64,000 nucleotides of DNA from Polynucleobacter necessarius (GTDB taxonomy: Bacteria > Pseudomonadota > Gammaproteobacteria > Burkholderiales > Burkholderiaceae). The notes below the pieces were generated by a model. The model ran no database searches and was not told the DNA's origin. It was given only the letters and a program-made list of their open reading frames with translations. Location of the stretch: assembly GCA_900095165.1 (NCBI GenBank), contig LT606947.1, positions 806,001 to 870,000 of the forward strand, written 5' to 3'. Below, one piece after another: positions 51,656-62,358 of the stretch (position 1 is its first letter; the number at the start of each line of letters is the position of its first letter). Both the position numbers and the translations under genes were made by a program.

Positions 51656-52453
51656 ATGCACCTGAAGATTCGTCACCGCACAGAATACCGCTATGAGACA
51701 CCGGTGCGCTACTCCATCCAAGAACTGCGACTGACTCCACCGGAAGTAGCAGGCCAAACAATTGATAAATGGAATGTGAGCACGCCGATTAAGGCAAGCA
51801 CCTCATTAGATGCATTTGGAAATGTGTATAGCGTTTTCGTACAAGAGAATTCTTACACTTCAATGATGATTGAGGCCGAAGGGGAAGTTCATACTCAAGA
51901 TGCTTTTGAGTTTATTGATAACCCAAAGGCAGTGTCTCCGTACCACCTACTCTAACAAACCAATTTGACTGAACCCACAGTAGAAATGTTGGCGTTTTTT
52001 GACTCATCGCTTCCGAAGGAAAACTCCGTAGATACAGTCATGAAATTGGCTGCTGCAGTACAAAGCGCCATCCTCTACTTTCCAGGAAAAACCAACTTCG
52101 CCACAACAGCAGCTCAGTCTTTTGCTATGAAATCCGGTGTTTGCCAGGATCATGCTCATATCATGCTGGGCCTATGCCGCGCCTCAGGCATTCCTGCACG
52201 CTATGTCAGTGGATATTTCTTTGCCGAAGAATCCCCTAACCTAGCTAGCCATGCTTGGATTGATTTCTGCGTAGATATTGCTAAAGGTCTCTGGTTTAGC
52301 ATCGACATCACTAACGCCTGTTTTACGGATGCTCGCCATGTTCGCCTAGCAATAGGCAGGGATTACTATTCAGCAGCACCGGTTAAGGGAGTGCGCTCCG
52401 ATGGAGACGGTGAAGAGTTAAGTGCCAGCATCTCGATTACTCAAGTCAATTAA
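51656..52453 (+). pseudogene. Transglutaminase-like protease of the Anbu cassette, in-frame TAA
   Basis: This 265-codon transglutaminase-like protein is interrupted by TAA at 51953-51955. Before it is the N-terminal beta domain (MHLKIRHRTEYRYETPVRYSIQ) ending PYHLL. After it the same frame gives QTNLTEPTVEMLAFF and the catalytic core: Cys in SGVCQDHAHIM, His in SHAWIDF and the acidic SIDITN. CAA to TAA (Gln) is the simplest change. A TTG at 51965 could restart the core, but no ribosome site is seen. Function is probably lost, while its cassette neighbours are intact. Confidence 0.82.
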
Positions 52454-52514
52454 ATAACACCCCATTAAAGTCAAGTAAGAGATAATTCAGAGAAATAATT
52501 AAAGGGGTTGCAGG

Positions 52515-53396
52515 ATGACGTATTGCGTTGGGCTTTGCCTAAAAGATGGCTTGGTTTTGTTATCAGATACACGCACCAATGCGGGTGTTGATCAAATTGG
52601 TACCTTCAGAAAAATGTCTTTGTTCCAAAAGGATAAAGATCGCTTTTTCACCCTCATGAGTGCTGGCAACCTTGCTATCACCCAAGCTGTTAAAGAGATC
52701 TTATTGCAAGGCCAATTCCTAAATGGTAAGAATCTATGGAATGCGGAAAGCACTCATGATGCAGCTGTCGTCATCGGCGATGCCATCAAGCAGGTTTACG
52801 ATCGAGATCATAAGGCGCTAGAAAAAGCCGGTATTGATTTCAATTGCAATCTGATCTTTGGTGGGCAGATTAAGGGTGAGCGCCCACGACTCTTCAATAT
52901 CTACTCAGCTGGCAATTTTATCGAGGCCACGCCAGAAACTTGTTACTTCCAGATTGGGGAATCTAAATACGGTAAGCCAATCTTAGATAGAGTGATCAGT
53001 TTTGATACAGCACTCAACTTGGCCACTAAGTGCGCCCTCATCTCAATGGATTCAACGCTCAACAGCAATATCTCTGTTGGCCTTCCGCTAGATCTATTGG
53101 TTTATGAAAAGAATTCATTGCAGGCGAGTAAATTGGTCACTATGGATGAGTCCAACCCTTACTTCCAAATGATTCACCAACTGTGGGGTGAAAAACTACG
53201 CTCAGCATTTAACTCTATTGCAGAACCCAGCTGGTCTGGTACAACTCCTTCGCGCTCGATTGCGTCACCTGCCAAGAAGATAGGAGCAGTCCCTATTCAT
53301 CGCAGTAGCAAGGCCATAAAGAAGTCTGCTGCACCGACTAAGACGGCAGCTAAAGCTAGTCCAAAGAAAAAAGTGGTTGCAAAAGCTAAGTGCTAG
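52515..53396 (+). CDS. Anbu: proteasome-like N-terminal nucleophile peptidase with a basic tail
   Basis: The 293-residue protein is a proteasome beta-like (Anbu/BPH) peptidase. After Met removal, Thr2 becomes the N-terminal nucleophile; Asp18 and Lys33 match the catalytic Asp17/Lys33 of proteasomes. Body segments include LMSAGNLAITQAVKEIL and GGQIKGERPRLFNIY. From about residue 240 an Ala/Lys/Ser/Pro tail (KKSAAPTKTAAKASPKKK) of some 50 residues extends the usual 240-residue form and resembles histone H1-like tails. It closes the cassette with the ATP-grasp, alpha-E and transglutaminase genes. A GGGGTTGCAGG purine-rich stretch precedes the ATG. Confidence 0.87.
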   Translation: MTYCVGLCLKDGLVLLSDTRTNAGVDQIGTFRKMSLFQKDKDRFFTLMSAGNLAITQAVKEILLQGQFLNGKNLWNAESTHDAAVVIGDAIKQVYDRDHKALEKAGIDFNCNLIFGGQIKGERPRLFNIYSAGNFIEATPETCYFQIGESKYGKPILDRVISFDTALNLATKCALISMDSTLNSNISVGLPLDLLVYEKNSLQASKLVTMDESNPYFQMIHQLWGEKLRSAFNSIAEPSWSGTTPSRSIASPAKKIGAVPIHRSSKAIKKSAAPTKTAAKASPKKKVVAKAKC

Positions 53397-53422
53397 TTTG
53401 GTTATACGCTGTAAACCAAAAT

Positions 53423-53449
53423 GGCTAGATTTGCATCTAGCCCTTTTTT
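53423..53449 (+). terminator. Intrinsic terminator after the Anbu gene
   Basis: A perfect eight-base stem, GGCTAGAT (53423-53430) and ATCTAGCC (53435-53442), closes a TTGC loop and is followed by C then six T. It lies 27 bases after the Anbu stop. It ends the rightward smpB/Anbu region before the convergent ppsA pseudogene. Confidence 0.85.
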
Positions 53450-53477
53450 ACTTGCTGACAATAGTCGGCAAGTGTAG

Positions 53478-55881
53478 TTAAACCTCTTTCTTGCCCAACA
53501 TCTCCCAAGTAGCTACTACGCTGTCTGGATTGAGGGAGATTGAAGTGATGCCCTTGGCAACCAACCAACGCGCAAAGTTGGGATGGTCTGAAGGGCCTTG
53601 ACCGCAAATACCAACATATTTGTTTTGCTTGCGGCAAGCCTCAATAGAGCGAGCAATCATGAACTCAACAGCAGGGTCGCGCTCATCAAAGTCAATTGCC
53701 AGCAATTCCATACCGGAGTCGCGATCTAGACCCAAAGTTAACTGAGTCATATCGTTTGAGCCGATTGAGAACCCATCGAAATGCTCTAGGAATTGGTCGG
53801 CTAAGATTGCATTGAAAGGAATCTCGCACATCATAATCAGGCGCAAGCCATTCACACCGCGCTTGAGACCAAACCTTCGCCATCATATCGATCACGCGCT
53901 CAGCTTGCTTAATAGTGCGGACAAACGGCACCATAATCTCAACGTTATCCAGACCCATATCTTCACGAACACGCTTCATCGCAGCGCACTCTAGGGCAAA
54001 GGCTTCGCCGAAGTCTGCTGATACGTAACGGGATGCGCCACGGAAACCGAGCATTGGATTCTCTTCATCCGGCTCATAGTGTGAACCACCAATGAGCTTC
54101 TTGTACTCATTTGACTTAAAGTCAGACAAACGCACGATTACCGGTTTTGGATAGAAAGCTGCAGCAATAGTTGTTACACCCTCCACCAATTTATCTTCAT
54201 AGAACTGACGTGGGCTTGCATAACCACTGGCAACGCTTTCAACAGCGCGCTTGAGATCTGGATCAATGTTTGGATACTCCAAAACAGCACGTGGGTGCAC
54301 ACCGATGTAGTTATTGATAATAAACTCAAGACGAGCAAGGCCAACACCGGCATTTGGGATTTGACAGAAATCAAATGCCAACTGTGGATTACCAATATTC
54401 ATGGTGATCTTGACTGGGATCTCTGGCAATACACCACGAGACACTTCAGTCACTTCAGTTTCAATCAAGCCATCATAAATATGACCTTCGTCGCCTTCTG
54501 CGCAAGAAACTGTGATCATCATGCCGTCTTGCAAATGCTCAGTCGCATCACCGCAACCCACTACCGCAGGAACGCCCAACTCACGAGCAATAATCGCTGC
54601 GTGACAAGTACGTCCACCGCGATTAGTCACAATAGCAGAAGTGCGCTTCATGACTGGCTCCCAGTTAGGGTCAGTCATATCAGCAACCAAAACGTCACCT
54701 GGCTGTACACGATCCATCTCACTTGGATCACGAATCACGCGAACTGGACCTGCACCAATCTTTTGACCAATCGCACGGCCTTTAGCAAGCACCTTGGATG
54801 TGTCCCTGAGTTTGTAACGCATCTCCACTTGGCCAGCAGCTTGACTCTTTACTGTCTCTGGACGTGCTTGCAGGATATAAATGCGACCGTCTTGACCATC
54901 TTTACCCCACTCAATATCCATCGGGCGACCGTAGTGCTTCTCAATGATGACGGCATATTTTGCCAATTCAGTGATGTCTGCATCTTCCAGTGAAAAACGA
55001 TTACGTTTCTCTGGAGCAACATCTACAGTCATTACCTTCTCAGCAGAACCTGAAGGGGCGAATTGCATCTGGATCAACTTGGAGTCTAAGGAGCGGCGAA
55101 TAATCGCCTTCTTATCTTGCGCCAAAGTTGTTTTGAATACATAGAACTCATCTGGATTCACTGCACCCTGCACCACCGTTTCACCCAAGCCATAGCTGGA
55201 GGTGATAAATACGACATCTTCAAAGCCAGATTCGGTATCCAGAGTAAACATCACACCAGCTGCGCCCAAGTCAGAGCGAACCATGCGCTGAATACCAGCA
55301 GACAGGGCTACTTCAGCGTGGGCAAAGCCCTTATGAACACGGTAAGAAATCGCGCGGTCGTTATACAAAGAAGCAAATACTTCACGAATCTTCTTCAGAA
55401 CATCATCAATACCCTCAACGTTTAAGAAGGTTTCTTGTTGTCCAGCAAATGAAGCATCCGGCAAGTCTTCTGCAGTTGTTGAAGAACGAACCGCAAAAGA
55501 GCCTTTACCAGAGTCGTCTAATTTTTTAAACGATGTACGAATCTCTTCATCCAAACGTGGTTGAAACTGGGCAGTCTCAATTCAGCCACGAATTTCTTTA
55601 CCGGCCTCAGCAAGCGCGCGTACATCATCAATGTTCAGATTTTCTAAACGCTTCTGAATGCGCTCAGTCAAATTGTTGTGCTCTAAGAAATCACGAAATG
55701 CCAGTGAGGTGGTTGCAAATCCAGTGGGTACACGCACACCAGTGGAAGACAACTGAGAAATCATTTCACCCAATGAGGCATTTTTACCGCCGACTGACTC
55801 AACGTCAGTCATTCGGAGTTGCTCAAAAGGCAAAACATAGGCATTTGCTACATCGCTACTTTGTTGCTGTGGATTGGACAT
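53478..55881 (-). pseudogene. ppsA: Phosphoenolpyruvate synthase PpsA with TGA and frameshift
   Basis: PpsA (about 800 residues) makes PEP from pyruvate for gluconeogenesis. The N-terminal part has [10 protein letters not shown] and ends with GKEIRG; TGA at 55582-55584 follows, then [13 protein letters not shown] in the same frame. A Trp codon (TGG) is expected there. The His-swivel motif [18 protein letters not shown] is intact. Near 53874 an extra G moves the frame after [25 protein letters not shown] and the C-terminal barrel ([26 protein letters not shown]) are in another frame. Length is one over a multiple of three. The regulator ppsR is divergent and also broken. Confidence 0.92.
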
Positions 55882-55987
55882 AAAATACTCTCTAAAGACA
55901 AGGAAACTGGTCGAGCGGCCGAATAAAATACGGCATACTTCATTAACTACATATTGTAGTGCTGACCACGACTTTTAGGCCAATCTC

Positions 55988-56816
55988 ATGTCTACTCAAA
56001 CCCGTATTGTTTTTATCGTTTCTGACGGCACCGGAATTACCGCTGAGAACTTTAGCCAATCGATTTTGGCCCAGTTTGAGGCCACTTTTAAGCACATTCT
56101 GGTGCCATTTGTAGACAGGCCCTGAAAAGGCTCATGATGCCGTTTCTAGCATCAATCAGGCAGCCTCCAAATATGGAGTTCAGCCCATCGTTTTCACCGC
56201 TTTGGTGAATCCCGAGCTCAACCAGATTGTCGGCAAGGCTAAGGGGCTAATTCTGGACATGTTCCAGACTTTTGTGGCGCCTTTAGAGCAAGCCCTAGGG
56301 GTCAAATCAACCCATGCCATGAATCGCCTGCATCACAATGCCGATACCGAGGCCTACAAAAACCGTATTGAGGCTATTAACTATTCCCTAGCCCACGATG
56401 ACGGCCAATCTAACCGTAATTTGGCGGAAGCCGATGTCATTCTGGTTGGCATATCCCGTGCAGGAAAGACGCCAACCAGCTTCTACCTAGCCATGCAATA
56501 CGGCATGAAGGCAGCTAACTACCCTCTCATTCCTGAAGACTTTGAACGTGGGCAATTGCCAAAGGATTTGATTCCATACCGCAGTAAGATTTTTGGCCTA
56601 ATAATTGATGCTGAACGCTTGTCCGAGATTTGCAATGAGCGACGCCCTGGCAGCAATTATGCGAAACTAGAAAACTGCCGCTACGAAATTAATGAAGCTA
56701 CCGCCATGATGAAAAAGGAATCTATTCCGTGGGTGGCAACAACTAGCAAATCGATTGAAGAGATCGCCACTACTGTATTGCAATCAATTAAGTCTGATAA
56801 AACAATTCTGGGTTAG
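55988..56816 (+). pseudogene. ppsR: PEP synthetase regulatory protein (PSRP), frameshifted
   Basis: PSRP (DUF299) is the bifunctional kinase/pyrophosphorylase that turns PpsA off and on. The frame starts MSTQTRIVFIVSDGTGITAE, with the family's first motif, and breaks at CCC (56120-56122), where one extra C gives TGA just after DRP. The correct continuation (EKAHDAVSSINQAASKYGV) is one frame over and stays open to 56816, including the P-loop-like VGISRAGKTPTSFYLA. Length is one over a multiple of three. No start is seen that would save the C-terminal domain in full. It decays together with its target ppsA. Confidence 0.88.
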
Positions 56817-56820
56817 CTTT

Positions 56821-57645
56821 TTAACTCCTGCGAACGCGCACGGTTTCAAATAGGCAGATTGCTGCTGCCGTGGAAACATTGAGGGATTCCACACTCGAAT
56901 CAATTGGAATGGATACGCCTTTAGCTTGAGCCATTAGATCTTCAGAAACGCCCTGCCCCTCGCTTCCCATTACCCAAGCTACGGGATGAATCAAGACCTT
57001 AGGCATATTAAAGAGATCGAGTTCACCATCAGCGGTGGTGGCTAGTAAGGGCGCTGTTACAGCACTAAGTACTTGCGGGATTGACCAACCCTCGTAAAGA
57101 TCTAGCAATCGATGAGCGCCCATGCCGGCACGCAATACCTTACTTGACCAAAGATGGGCGCAACCCGTTAAGGCAATCACTTGTGTAAAACCTGCTGCGG
57201 CTGCAGTACGCAAGATAGAGCCCACATTACCTGCGTCCTGAATGCGATCCAAAATAATCACATCACCAGAAATTGTCGCAACTGACTTTTGTGGATTTAA
57301 GGCAGACTCAGGGAGATCCAACAATCCTGCAATTTGCGGAGCATTCACCAAATCCGATAGCAAATCCCAGAGACCTTTATCCAATTGATAAACGCGAGTC
57401 TCAGGACAAATTTCGACATGGTCGTAGACAGCTTGGGCGATCTCTGGATTCTGTAAACCCAATTCAGAGGTAATTAAAGTCTTGAGTTCTGGATTGCCCA
57501 CCCAGGTTTGCACTAAATGAATACCTTCCAGCAAAGCTTGGCCACAAGCAAATCGTGCCTTCTGACCCTTTGGGCCAGTAGCTTGTAACTGACGAATCTC
57601 CTTAAATAGGGAATTGTCTTTTGAGCTGATGAATTCCATTTTCAT
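56821..57645 (-). CDS. TrmH/SpoU-family RNA 2'-O-methyltransferase
   Basis: The 274-residue protein has an N-terminal substrate-binding domain (about 1-110) and a C-terminal SPOUT knot. SPOUT motifs are DRIQDAGNVGSILRTAAAAGF, HPVAWVMGSEGQGVSEDL and IPIDSSVESLNVSTAAAICLFE. It methylates a ribose in rRNA or tRNA; which one is uncertain. It follows rnhB by eight bases in the same direction. Intact. Confidence 0.87.
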   Translation of the reverse strand: MKMEFISSKDNSLFKEIRQLQATGPKGQKARFACGQALLEGIHLVQTWVGNPELKTLITSELGLQNPEIAQAVYDHVEICPETRVYQLDKGLWDLLSDLVNAPQIAGLLDLPESALNPQKSVATISGDVIILDRIQDAGNVGSILRTAAAAGFTQVIALTGCAHLWSSKVLRAGMGAHRLLDLYEGWSIPQVLSAVTAPLLATTADGELDLFNMPKVLIHPVAWVMGSEGQGVSEDLMAQAKGVSIPIDSSVESLNVSTAAAICLFETVRVRRS

Positions 57646-57653
57646 GATTAGGA

Positions 57654-58247
57654 TTATCGACTATGAAGAACTAAAACATTGCGTACTGGTGAAAAGCTCC
57701 GACGATGTTGATCGCAGACACCAAATTCTTTTAGGGCCGCAAAATGCGTCTCCGTTGGATATCCCATATGTTGAGCAAAGCCATACTCTGGATGCAATTC
57801 ATGCAAAGCCATCATTTGACGATCGCGCGTCACTTTAGCCAGAATCGATGCCGCCGAAATCGCAGGCTCCTTGACATCACCTTTGACAATAGCCTCTGCC
57901 AAAATCGGAAGCTCAGGACAGCGATTTCCATCAATCAATGCTTTGTCTGGCCAGACCCCAAAACGTGTAGTGAGATCTTCAATTGCTCGGCGCATTGCCA
58001 GCATCGTTGCTTGCAGGATATTGATTTCATCAATCTCAGCTGGACTAGCTTCGCCGATACCCCAGGCTTTTGCCTTAAGCTGAATCTGTTCAAACAGAAA
58101 TTCACGCCTGGAGGCTGATAACTTCTTAGAATCTTTTAATCCAGCGATAGGGTTTTCAGGATCAAGAACAACTGCACCAGCGACAACTGCCCCCGCTAAT
58201 GGGCCACGCCCCGCCTCATCAACACCGCACACCCAAATGACACTCAC
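57654..58247 (-). CDS. rnhB: Ribonuclease HII
   Basis: This 197-residue RNase H2-type enzyme removes misincorporated ribonucleotides and RNA primers. The catalytic motif [14 protein letters not shown] holds the first Asp/Glu pair, followed by [23 protein letters not shown] and KVTRDRQM. It overlaps lpxB by four bases. Intact; conserved next to lpxB in many proteobacteria. Confidence 0.94.
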   Translation of the reverse strand: MSVIWVCGVDEAGRGPLAGAVVAGAVVLDPENPIAGLKDSKKLSASRREFLFEQIQLKAKAWGIGEASPAEIDEINILQATMLAMRRAIEDLTTRFGVWPDKALIDGNRCPELPILAEAIVKGDVKEPAISAASILAKVTRDRQMMALHELHPEYGFAQHMGYPTETHFAALKEFGVCDQHRRSFSPVRNVLVLHSR

Positions 58248-59446
58248 ACAGTAGTCCGTTGTTTAGTTGCAGCAATCGTTTGCGCCACAGCCTGAGCAAC
58301 CAATAATCCGGTTGGACGGCGTAAGGTCTCATGCATTTCTGCAAAGCGTGTTTTTAGCTGAGTAACTTTGCTAGGATTATTTAACCAACTCAATAAAGCA
58401 TCAGCCAACTTGCTTGGAGTTGCATCATTCTGCAAAAGTTCTGGAACAACAAACTCGCCACACAAAATATTAGGAAGTCCGACATAAGGCAGATATCCCT
58501 GTCGCTTCATAATCTGGGCTGTAAGCCAAGGCACCTTATACGAAATCACCATCGGCTTTTTCCAGAGTGCAGCCTGCAAGGTTGCAGTGCCACTCGCAAT
58601 GAGCACAACGTCGGCAGCTTCTAGGACCACATCCGCCTCACCATCGATTAAGTAAATCTTCAGACCTGCATTCTTCTCTAGCGTGCTTTTCAGCAAAGCC
58701 TCAAGTGGTGCGCGCAAGCGCGATGTAGCAACTGGGATTACAAAATGTAGAGGCTGCCCTGGCGCGCGCTTCACAAGCTCAGCCATGGTTTCAAAGAAGA
58801 CCGGTGCAATCAACTCAATTTCTGAACCGCGACTACCTGGTAGAACAGAGACAACAATTCCATTTAATGCATTGGTGGGTAGGTTTAATGCTTGTTCGAT
58901 TCGTTGTTTGGCTGAGGCTGGATTTGGTTCAAGAGGAATCTCGCTTGCCAGCGGATGTCCAACATAAGTCGCGCTGATCCCGGCACGCTCATAGATCTCA
59001 GTTTCAAATGGGAAGATGCAGAGTATGCGTTCAACAGCTTGCTTGATCTTGGTGATGCGCCCCGCTCTCCAAGCCCAAATTGATGGAGAAACAAAACGTA
59101 AAGTCGGAATACCGGCTTTACGCAAAGCTAACTCGACACCTAAATTGAAATCTGGAGCATCAATACCGAGATAGACATCAGGTCGCCCTTCGCCTGTGAG
59201 GTTGGCAATCAGTTCTTTTCGTAGCCTCAGAATAGCGGGAAGTTGCTTGATGGCCTCAACGTACCCACGAACACTGAGGGTCTCCATAGGCCAATCAGAC
59301 CGCAGGCCTTCTGCTTGCATGCGAGGCCCGCCGATGCCGTATACCTCCAAATCGGAGGTATCTGGGATCTGCTTTAGCGCACTTAGTACTGGCGCTGCCA
59401 GCAAGTCACCCGAAGGCTCTCCAGCAACACAAGCAAGTTTAGGCAC
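58244..59446 (-). CDS. lpxB: Lipid-A-disaccharide synthase LpxB
   Basis: This 400-residue GT19 enzyme joins UDP-diacylglucosamine and lipid X to make the lipid A disaccharide at the inner membrane. It has [16 protein letters not shown] near the N-terminus, [22 protein letters not shown] and [12 protein letters not shown] at 59444-59446 was preferred: it gives the usual [13 protein letters not shown] and begins 10 bases after the lpxA stop, while the open frame upstream overlaps lpxA. Part of the lpxD-fabZ-lpxA-lpxB operon. Intact. Confidence 0.93.
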   Translation of the reverse strand: MPKLACVAGEPSGDLLAAPVLSALKQIPDTSDLEVYGIGGPRMQAEGLRSDWPMETLSVRGYVEAIKQLPAILRLRKELIANLTGEGRPDVYLGIDAPDFNLGVELALRKAGIPTLRFVSPSIWAWRAGRITKIKQAVERILCIFPFETEIYERAGISATYVGHPLASEIPLEPNPASAKQRIEQALNLPTNALNGIVVSVLPGSRGSEIELIAPVFFETMAELVKRAPGQPLHFVIPVATSRLRAPLEALLKSTLEKNAGLKIYLIDGEADVVLEAADVVLIASGTATLQAALWKKPMVISYKVPWLTAQIMKRQGYLPYVGLPNILCGEFVVPELLQNDATPSKLADALLSWLNNPSKVTQLKTRFAEMHETLRRPTGLLVAQAVAQTIAATKQRTTV

Positions 59447-59456
59447 TCGATCTACT

Positions 59457-60254
59457 CTATCGAATAATGCCGCGCGTAGAGGCGGCAATAAAGTCATGAA
59501 ACTCTGTCAGCTTTTCTGCAGTAGCGGCATCTGAGACACTAGCAAGGGCCATCTTCTGAATCTCCACTTTAGCCTCTTCGAAACTAAGACCATCTTTATA
59601 GAGAACTTTATATGCCTGCCGCAATGCAGAAATGGTTTCACTCGAGAAACCGCGACGCTTTAGACCTTCCACGTTGATACCGTGTGGAGAAGCCTTGTCT
59701 CCGGCTGCAATCACAAATGGTGGGATGTCCTGCACTAATGCGGAAGCGCCACCGAGCATGGCATGTTGGCCAATACGAACAAACTGATGAACACCCGACA
59801 TGCCACCCATAATTGCCCAGCCACTCACCTTCACGTGACCAGCAATTTGTGCATTACTTGAGAAAATCGTATGGTTGCCTATTTGGCAGTCATGTGCAAT
59901 ATGCACGTAAGCCATGATCCAGTTGTCGTTACCGATGCGGGTGATACCTTCATCCTGAGATGTGCCAGTATGAATAGTGGTGAACTCACGAATCGTATTA
60001 CGATCGCCAATAATTAATTGAGTAGGCTCTCCACGGTATTTCATATCCTGAGGAGCGCCACCAATAGCAGCAAAGTGGGCAAAGTTATTCTCTTTGCCGA
60101 TCGTGGTGTAACCCTCGATCACAGTATGAGAGCCGATCTTGCAGCCAGCGCCAATTTTGACATTCGGCCCGATGACCGAGTAAGGGCCTATCTCTACGTC
60201 GCTAGCGATTTCAGCCTTGCTATCAACTACAGCAGATGCATGAATCTGAGTCAT
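59457..60254 (-). CDS. lpxA: UDP-GlcNAc acyltransferase LpxA
   Basis: This 265-residue left-handed beta-helix trimer catalyses the first step of lipid A synthesis. It shows hexapeptide repeats from [20 protein letters not shown], then [15 protein letters not shown], the catalytic His in [13 protein letters not shown], and a C-terminal helical bundle. ATG at 60254 ([10 protein letters not shown]) overlaps the fabZ stop in a TAATG. Intact. Confidence 0.95.
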   Translation of the reverse strand: MTQIHASAVVDSKAEIASDVEIGPYSVIGPNVKIGAGCKIGSHTVIEGYTTIGKENNFAHFAAIGGAPQDMKYRGEPTQLIIGDRNTIREFTTIHTGTSQDEGITRIGNDNWIMAYVHIAHDCQIGNHTIFSSNAQIAGHVKVSGWAIMGGMSGVHQFVRIGQHAMLGGASALVQDIPPFVIAAGDKASPHGINVEGLKRRGFSSETISALRQAYKVLYKDGLSFEEAKVEIQKMALASVSDAATAEKLTEFHDFIAASTRGIIR

Positions 60255-60703
60255 TACGCACCTTTCGTACGAACAGTACAAGTGATATTTGCCTCAGCAG
60301 CGAGCTCACCATCAACTGTAGCTTGCACTTGAAACTTATAGATACCAGCACGCTCGCGCTCTAACTTGGCCGTCATGATCAGTTGATCGCCAGGCAATAC
60401 CGGCTTCTTAAAGCGCGCACCATCAATACCGGCAAAGTAATAAATCGCATTCTCTTCGCGGACTTCTGAAAAAGTAAGTAATGCAGCAGTTTGAGCAAGC
60501 GCCTCAATAATTAAGACACCGGGCATTACCGGAAAATCTGGAAAATGCCCCTGAAAGAATGGCTCATTCATGGTGACATTCTTTAAAGCAGTAATACTTT
60601 GACGAGGCTCAATCTCCAACACCCGATCAACCAATAAAAATGGGTAACGGTGTGGCAATAACTTCAAGATTTGATTGATGTCGATGGCGATAGGTTTGCT
60701 CAT
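60254..60703 (-). CDS. fabZ: 3-hydroxyacyl-ACP dehydratase FabZ
   Basis: The 149-residue hot-dog enzyme dehydrates 3-hydroxyacyl-ACPs in fatty acid synthesis. [17 protein letters not shown] has the catalytic His, and [15 protein letters not shown] has the catalytic Glu. It sits between lpxD and lpxA, drawing on the 3-hydroxyacyl-ACP pool that lipid A enzymes share. Intact. Confidence 0.96.
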   Translation of the reverse strand: MSKPIAIDINQILKLLPHRYPFLLVDRVLEIEPRQSITALKNVTMNEPFFQGHFPDFPVMPGVLIIEALAQTAALLTFSEVREENAIYYFAGIDGARFKKPVLPGDQLIMTAKLERERAGIYKFQVQATVDGELAAEANITCTVRTKGA

Positions 60704-60751
60704 GTATTTACCTGCTGAATAAAGTTTCTAATTTTTTAATGTGGTGATGAT

Positions 60752-61807
60752 TTATTTAGATTTGTCTAATAATCGTAGGCGTTGACGTATTTTATCGAGG
60801 CCACGCAAAATGGCTGCATTTTTCTCCCAAGCACTATGGAGCATTGACGGGTAAACACCCGTGTAGTGCTGGCCTGGTTCGGTGATAGAGCGAATAATTG
60901 ATGTATTACCAGATACCGTTGTTCTATCTGCGATGGTGAGATGACCGGCAAAATTAGCTGCCCCACCAATAATGCAGAAGTTGCCGATCTTAGTACTTCC
61001 TGAAATGGCTGCACACCCAGCAATCACACAGCAATTGCCCACTACTACGTTGTGCGCAATTTGCACCTGGTTATCAATCTTAGTTCCATTGCCTATGATG
61101 GTATCGCTCATTGCACCACGATCAATCGCAGTAGATGCTCCAATTTCGACATCATTACCAATCACTACCGCACCAGTCTGAGGGATCTTGACCCACTCGG
61201 CACCAGCGGCAGAAAAGTCGGGGGCAAAACCAAAACCATCAGCGCCAATGACAGCGCCACTGTGAATAATGCAACGCTCGCCAATCGTGGTCTCCGAATA
61301 CAGAGAAACATTAGGGTAAATCAAAGTGTCACTACCGATTGTGGAGTTTCTAGCAACCGAAGTGTTACCCAATAAAGTAACGCGCTCACCGAGTTTCACG
61401 CCGGGTCCGACCTGTACAAACGGTCCGATATGACAGGAAACTGGAATACTTGCAGATGGGTCTACTGCCGCACTTGAATGTATGCCAGGAGAATAAATAG
61501 GTGCAGATGCTTTGGCAAAATGCTGAGCCATTCTGGCAAAAGTAGCGTAGGGATTTTTGGAAACAAAATATACCCGCCCAACTGAGCTGTTTCCAGGATT
61601 TGCTTGAAGAAAACCTAGATCCGCTTGACTAACAATTAGTCCACCAGCAGCGCTATCGCTAGCCTGTTGACGATATAAGGGATTAGATAGAAAAGAGATC
61701 TGGCCTGACTGAGCCCGCTCGAGAGAAGCGAGACCCTGAAGCGCGAGGGAGTCATCCCCCACCAAGCTTACTTGAAACTGTTCGGCCAGCTCAATGGCGG
61801 TGGGCAT
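60752..61807 (-). CDS. lpxD: UDP-3-O-(3-hydroxyacyl)glucosamine N-acyltransferase LpxD
   Basis: This 351-residue beta-helix enzyme adds the second acyl chain in lipid A synthesis. The N-terminal substrate domain ([21 protein letters not shown]) is followed by hexapeptide repeats, the catalytic His in [10 protein letters not shown] and the [12 protein letters not shown] segment, and a C-terminal helix ([12 protein letters not shown]). It begins five bases after the skp stop. Intact. Confidence 0.95.
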   Translation of the reverse strand: MPTAIELAEQFQVSLVGDDSLALQGLASLERAQSGQISFLSNPLYRQQASDSAAGGLIVSQADLGFLQANPGNSSVGRVYFVSKNPYATFARMAQHFAKASAPIYSPGIHSSAAVDPSASIPVSCHIGPFVQVGPGVKLGERVTLLGNTSVARNSTIGSDTLIYPNVSLYSETTIGERCIIHSGAVIGADGFGFAPDFSAAGAEWVKIPQTGAVVIGNDVEIGASTAIDRGAMSDTIIGNGTKIDNQVQIAHNVVVGNCCVIAGCAAISGSTKIGNFCIIGGAANFAGHLTIADRTTVSGNTSIIRSITEPGQHYTGVYPSMLHSAWEKNAAILRGLDKIRQRLRLLDKSK

Positions 61808-61812
61808 AAAAC

Positions 61813-62340
61813 TTACTTGAGACTATTCAAAGCCTTGATGACATCATCAGTAACGTCAATCTTTGGATTGGCATAGGCTGGATCTTGAATAATGACGTCA
61901 ATTTTTCTTTGGTCAGCAATTTGCTTGAGGGCTTGATTGGCTTTTTCAGCAATCTTGGCGCGCTCTTCAAAGTTACGCTGATTCAGATCTTCAGTGTATT
62001 CGCGTTGTTTGCGTTGTAATTCGCGATCTTGATCCGACAACTCACGTTGACGACGCACACGATCTGCTTCGGACATTACAGCGGAGTCGCGATCCAATTT
62101 TTCTGCGGCAGTCTTAATTTTTTGAATGCTTTCACGAATTTCATTCTGACGCCTCATAAATTCATTTTGCAGTTTAGTTTGGCTTGCCTTGGCCATATTG
62201 GATTCGTTGAATACCTTTTCAACGTTCACAGCCGCAACCCGAGTTCCAGTATCTTGAGCGAATGCCTGTGGCAAAGCGATCAATGAAGAAACAGCAATTA
62301 AGCCGTATTGAATCCATTTAGAAGATTGACGAAGTTTCAT
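61813..62340 (-). CDS. skp: Periplasmic chaperone Skp/OmpH
   Basis: The 175-residue protein starts with a signal peptide ending ALPQAFA. The mature region begins [14 protein letters not shown] and is a long charged helix ([17 protein letters not shown] and the [17 protein letters not shown] stretch), the tentacle of Skp trimers that carry outer-membrane proteins to Bam. ATG at 62340 (MKLRQSSKW) was used since it begins the signal peptide; the frame from 62358 adds six residues. It lies between bamA and lpxD. Intact. Confidence 0.93.
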   Translation of the reverse strand: MKLRQSSKWIQYGLIAVSSLIALPQAFAQDTGTRVAAVNVEKVFNESNMAKASQTKLQNEFMRRQNEIRESIQKIKTAAEKLDRDSAVMSEADRVRRQRELSDQDRELQRKQREYTEDLNQRNFEERAKIAEKANQALKQIADQRKIDVIIQDPAYANPKIDVTDDVIKALNSLK

Positions 62341-62358
62341 AAAACTTTCCTTAAACAA

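Noticed and set aside
51965..52453. The transglutaminase core as an independent intact gene.
   Set aside because: It begins at a TTG without a ribosome site, in the same frame as the N-terminal part, with a single stop between; one broken gene is simpler.
54295..54993. A 232-codon plus-strand open frame opposite ppsA.
   Set aside because: Antisense to conserved ppsA sequence, with no domain match and an unusual His/Thr/Trp-rich composition.
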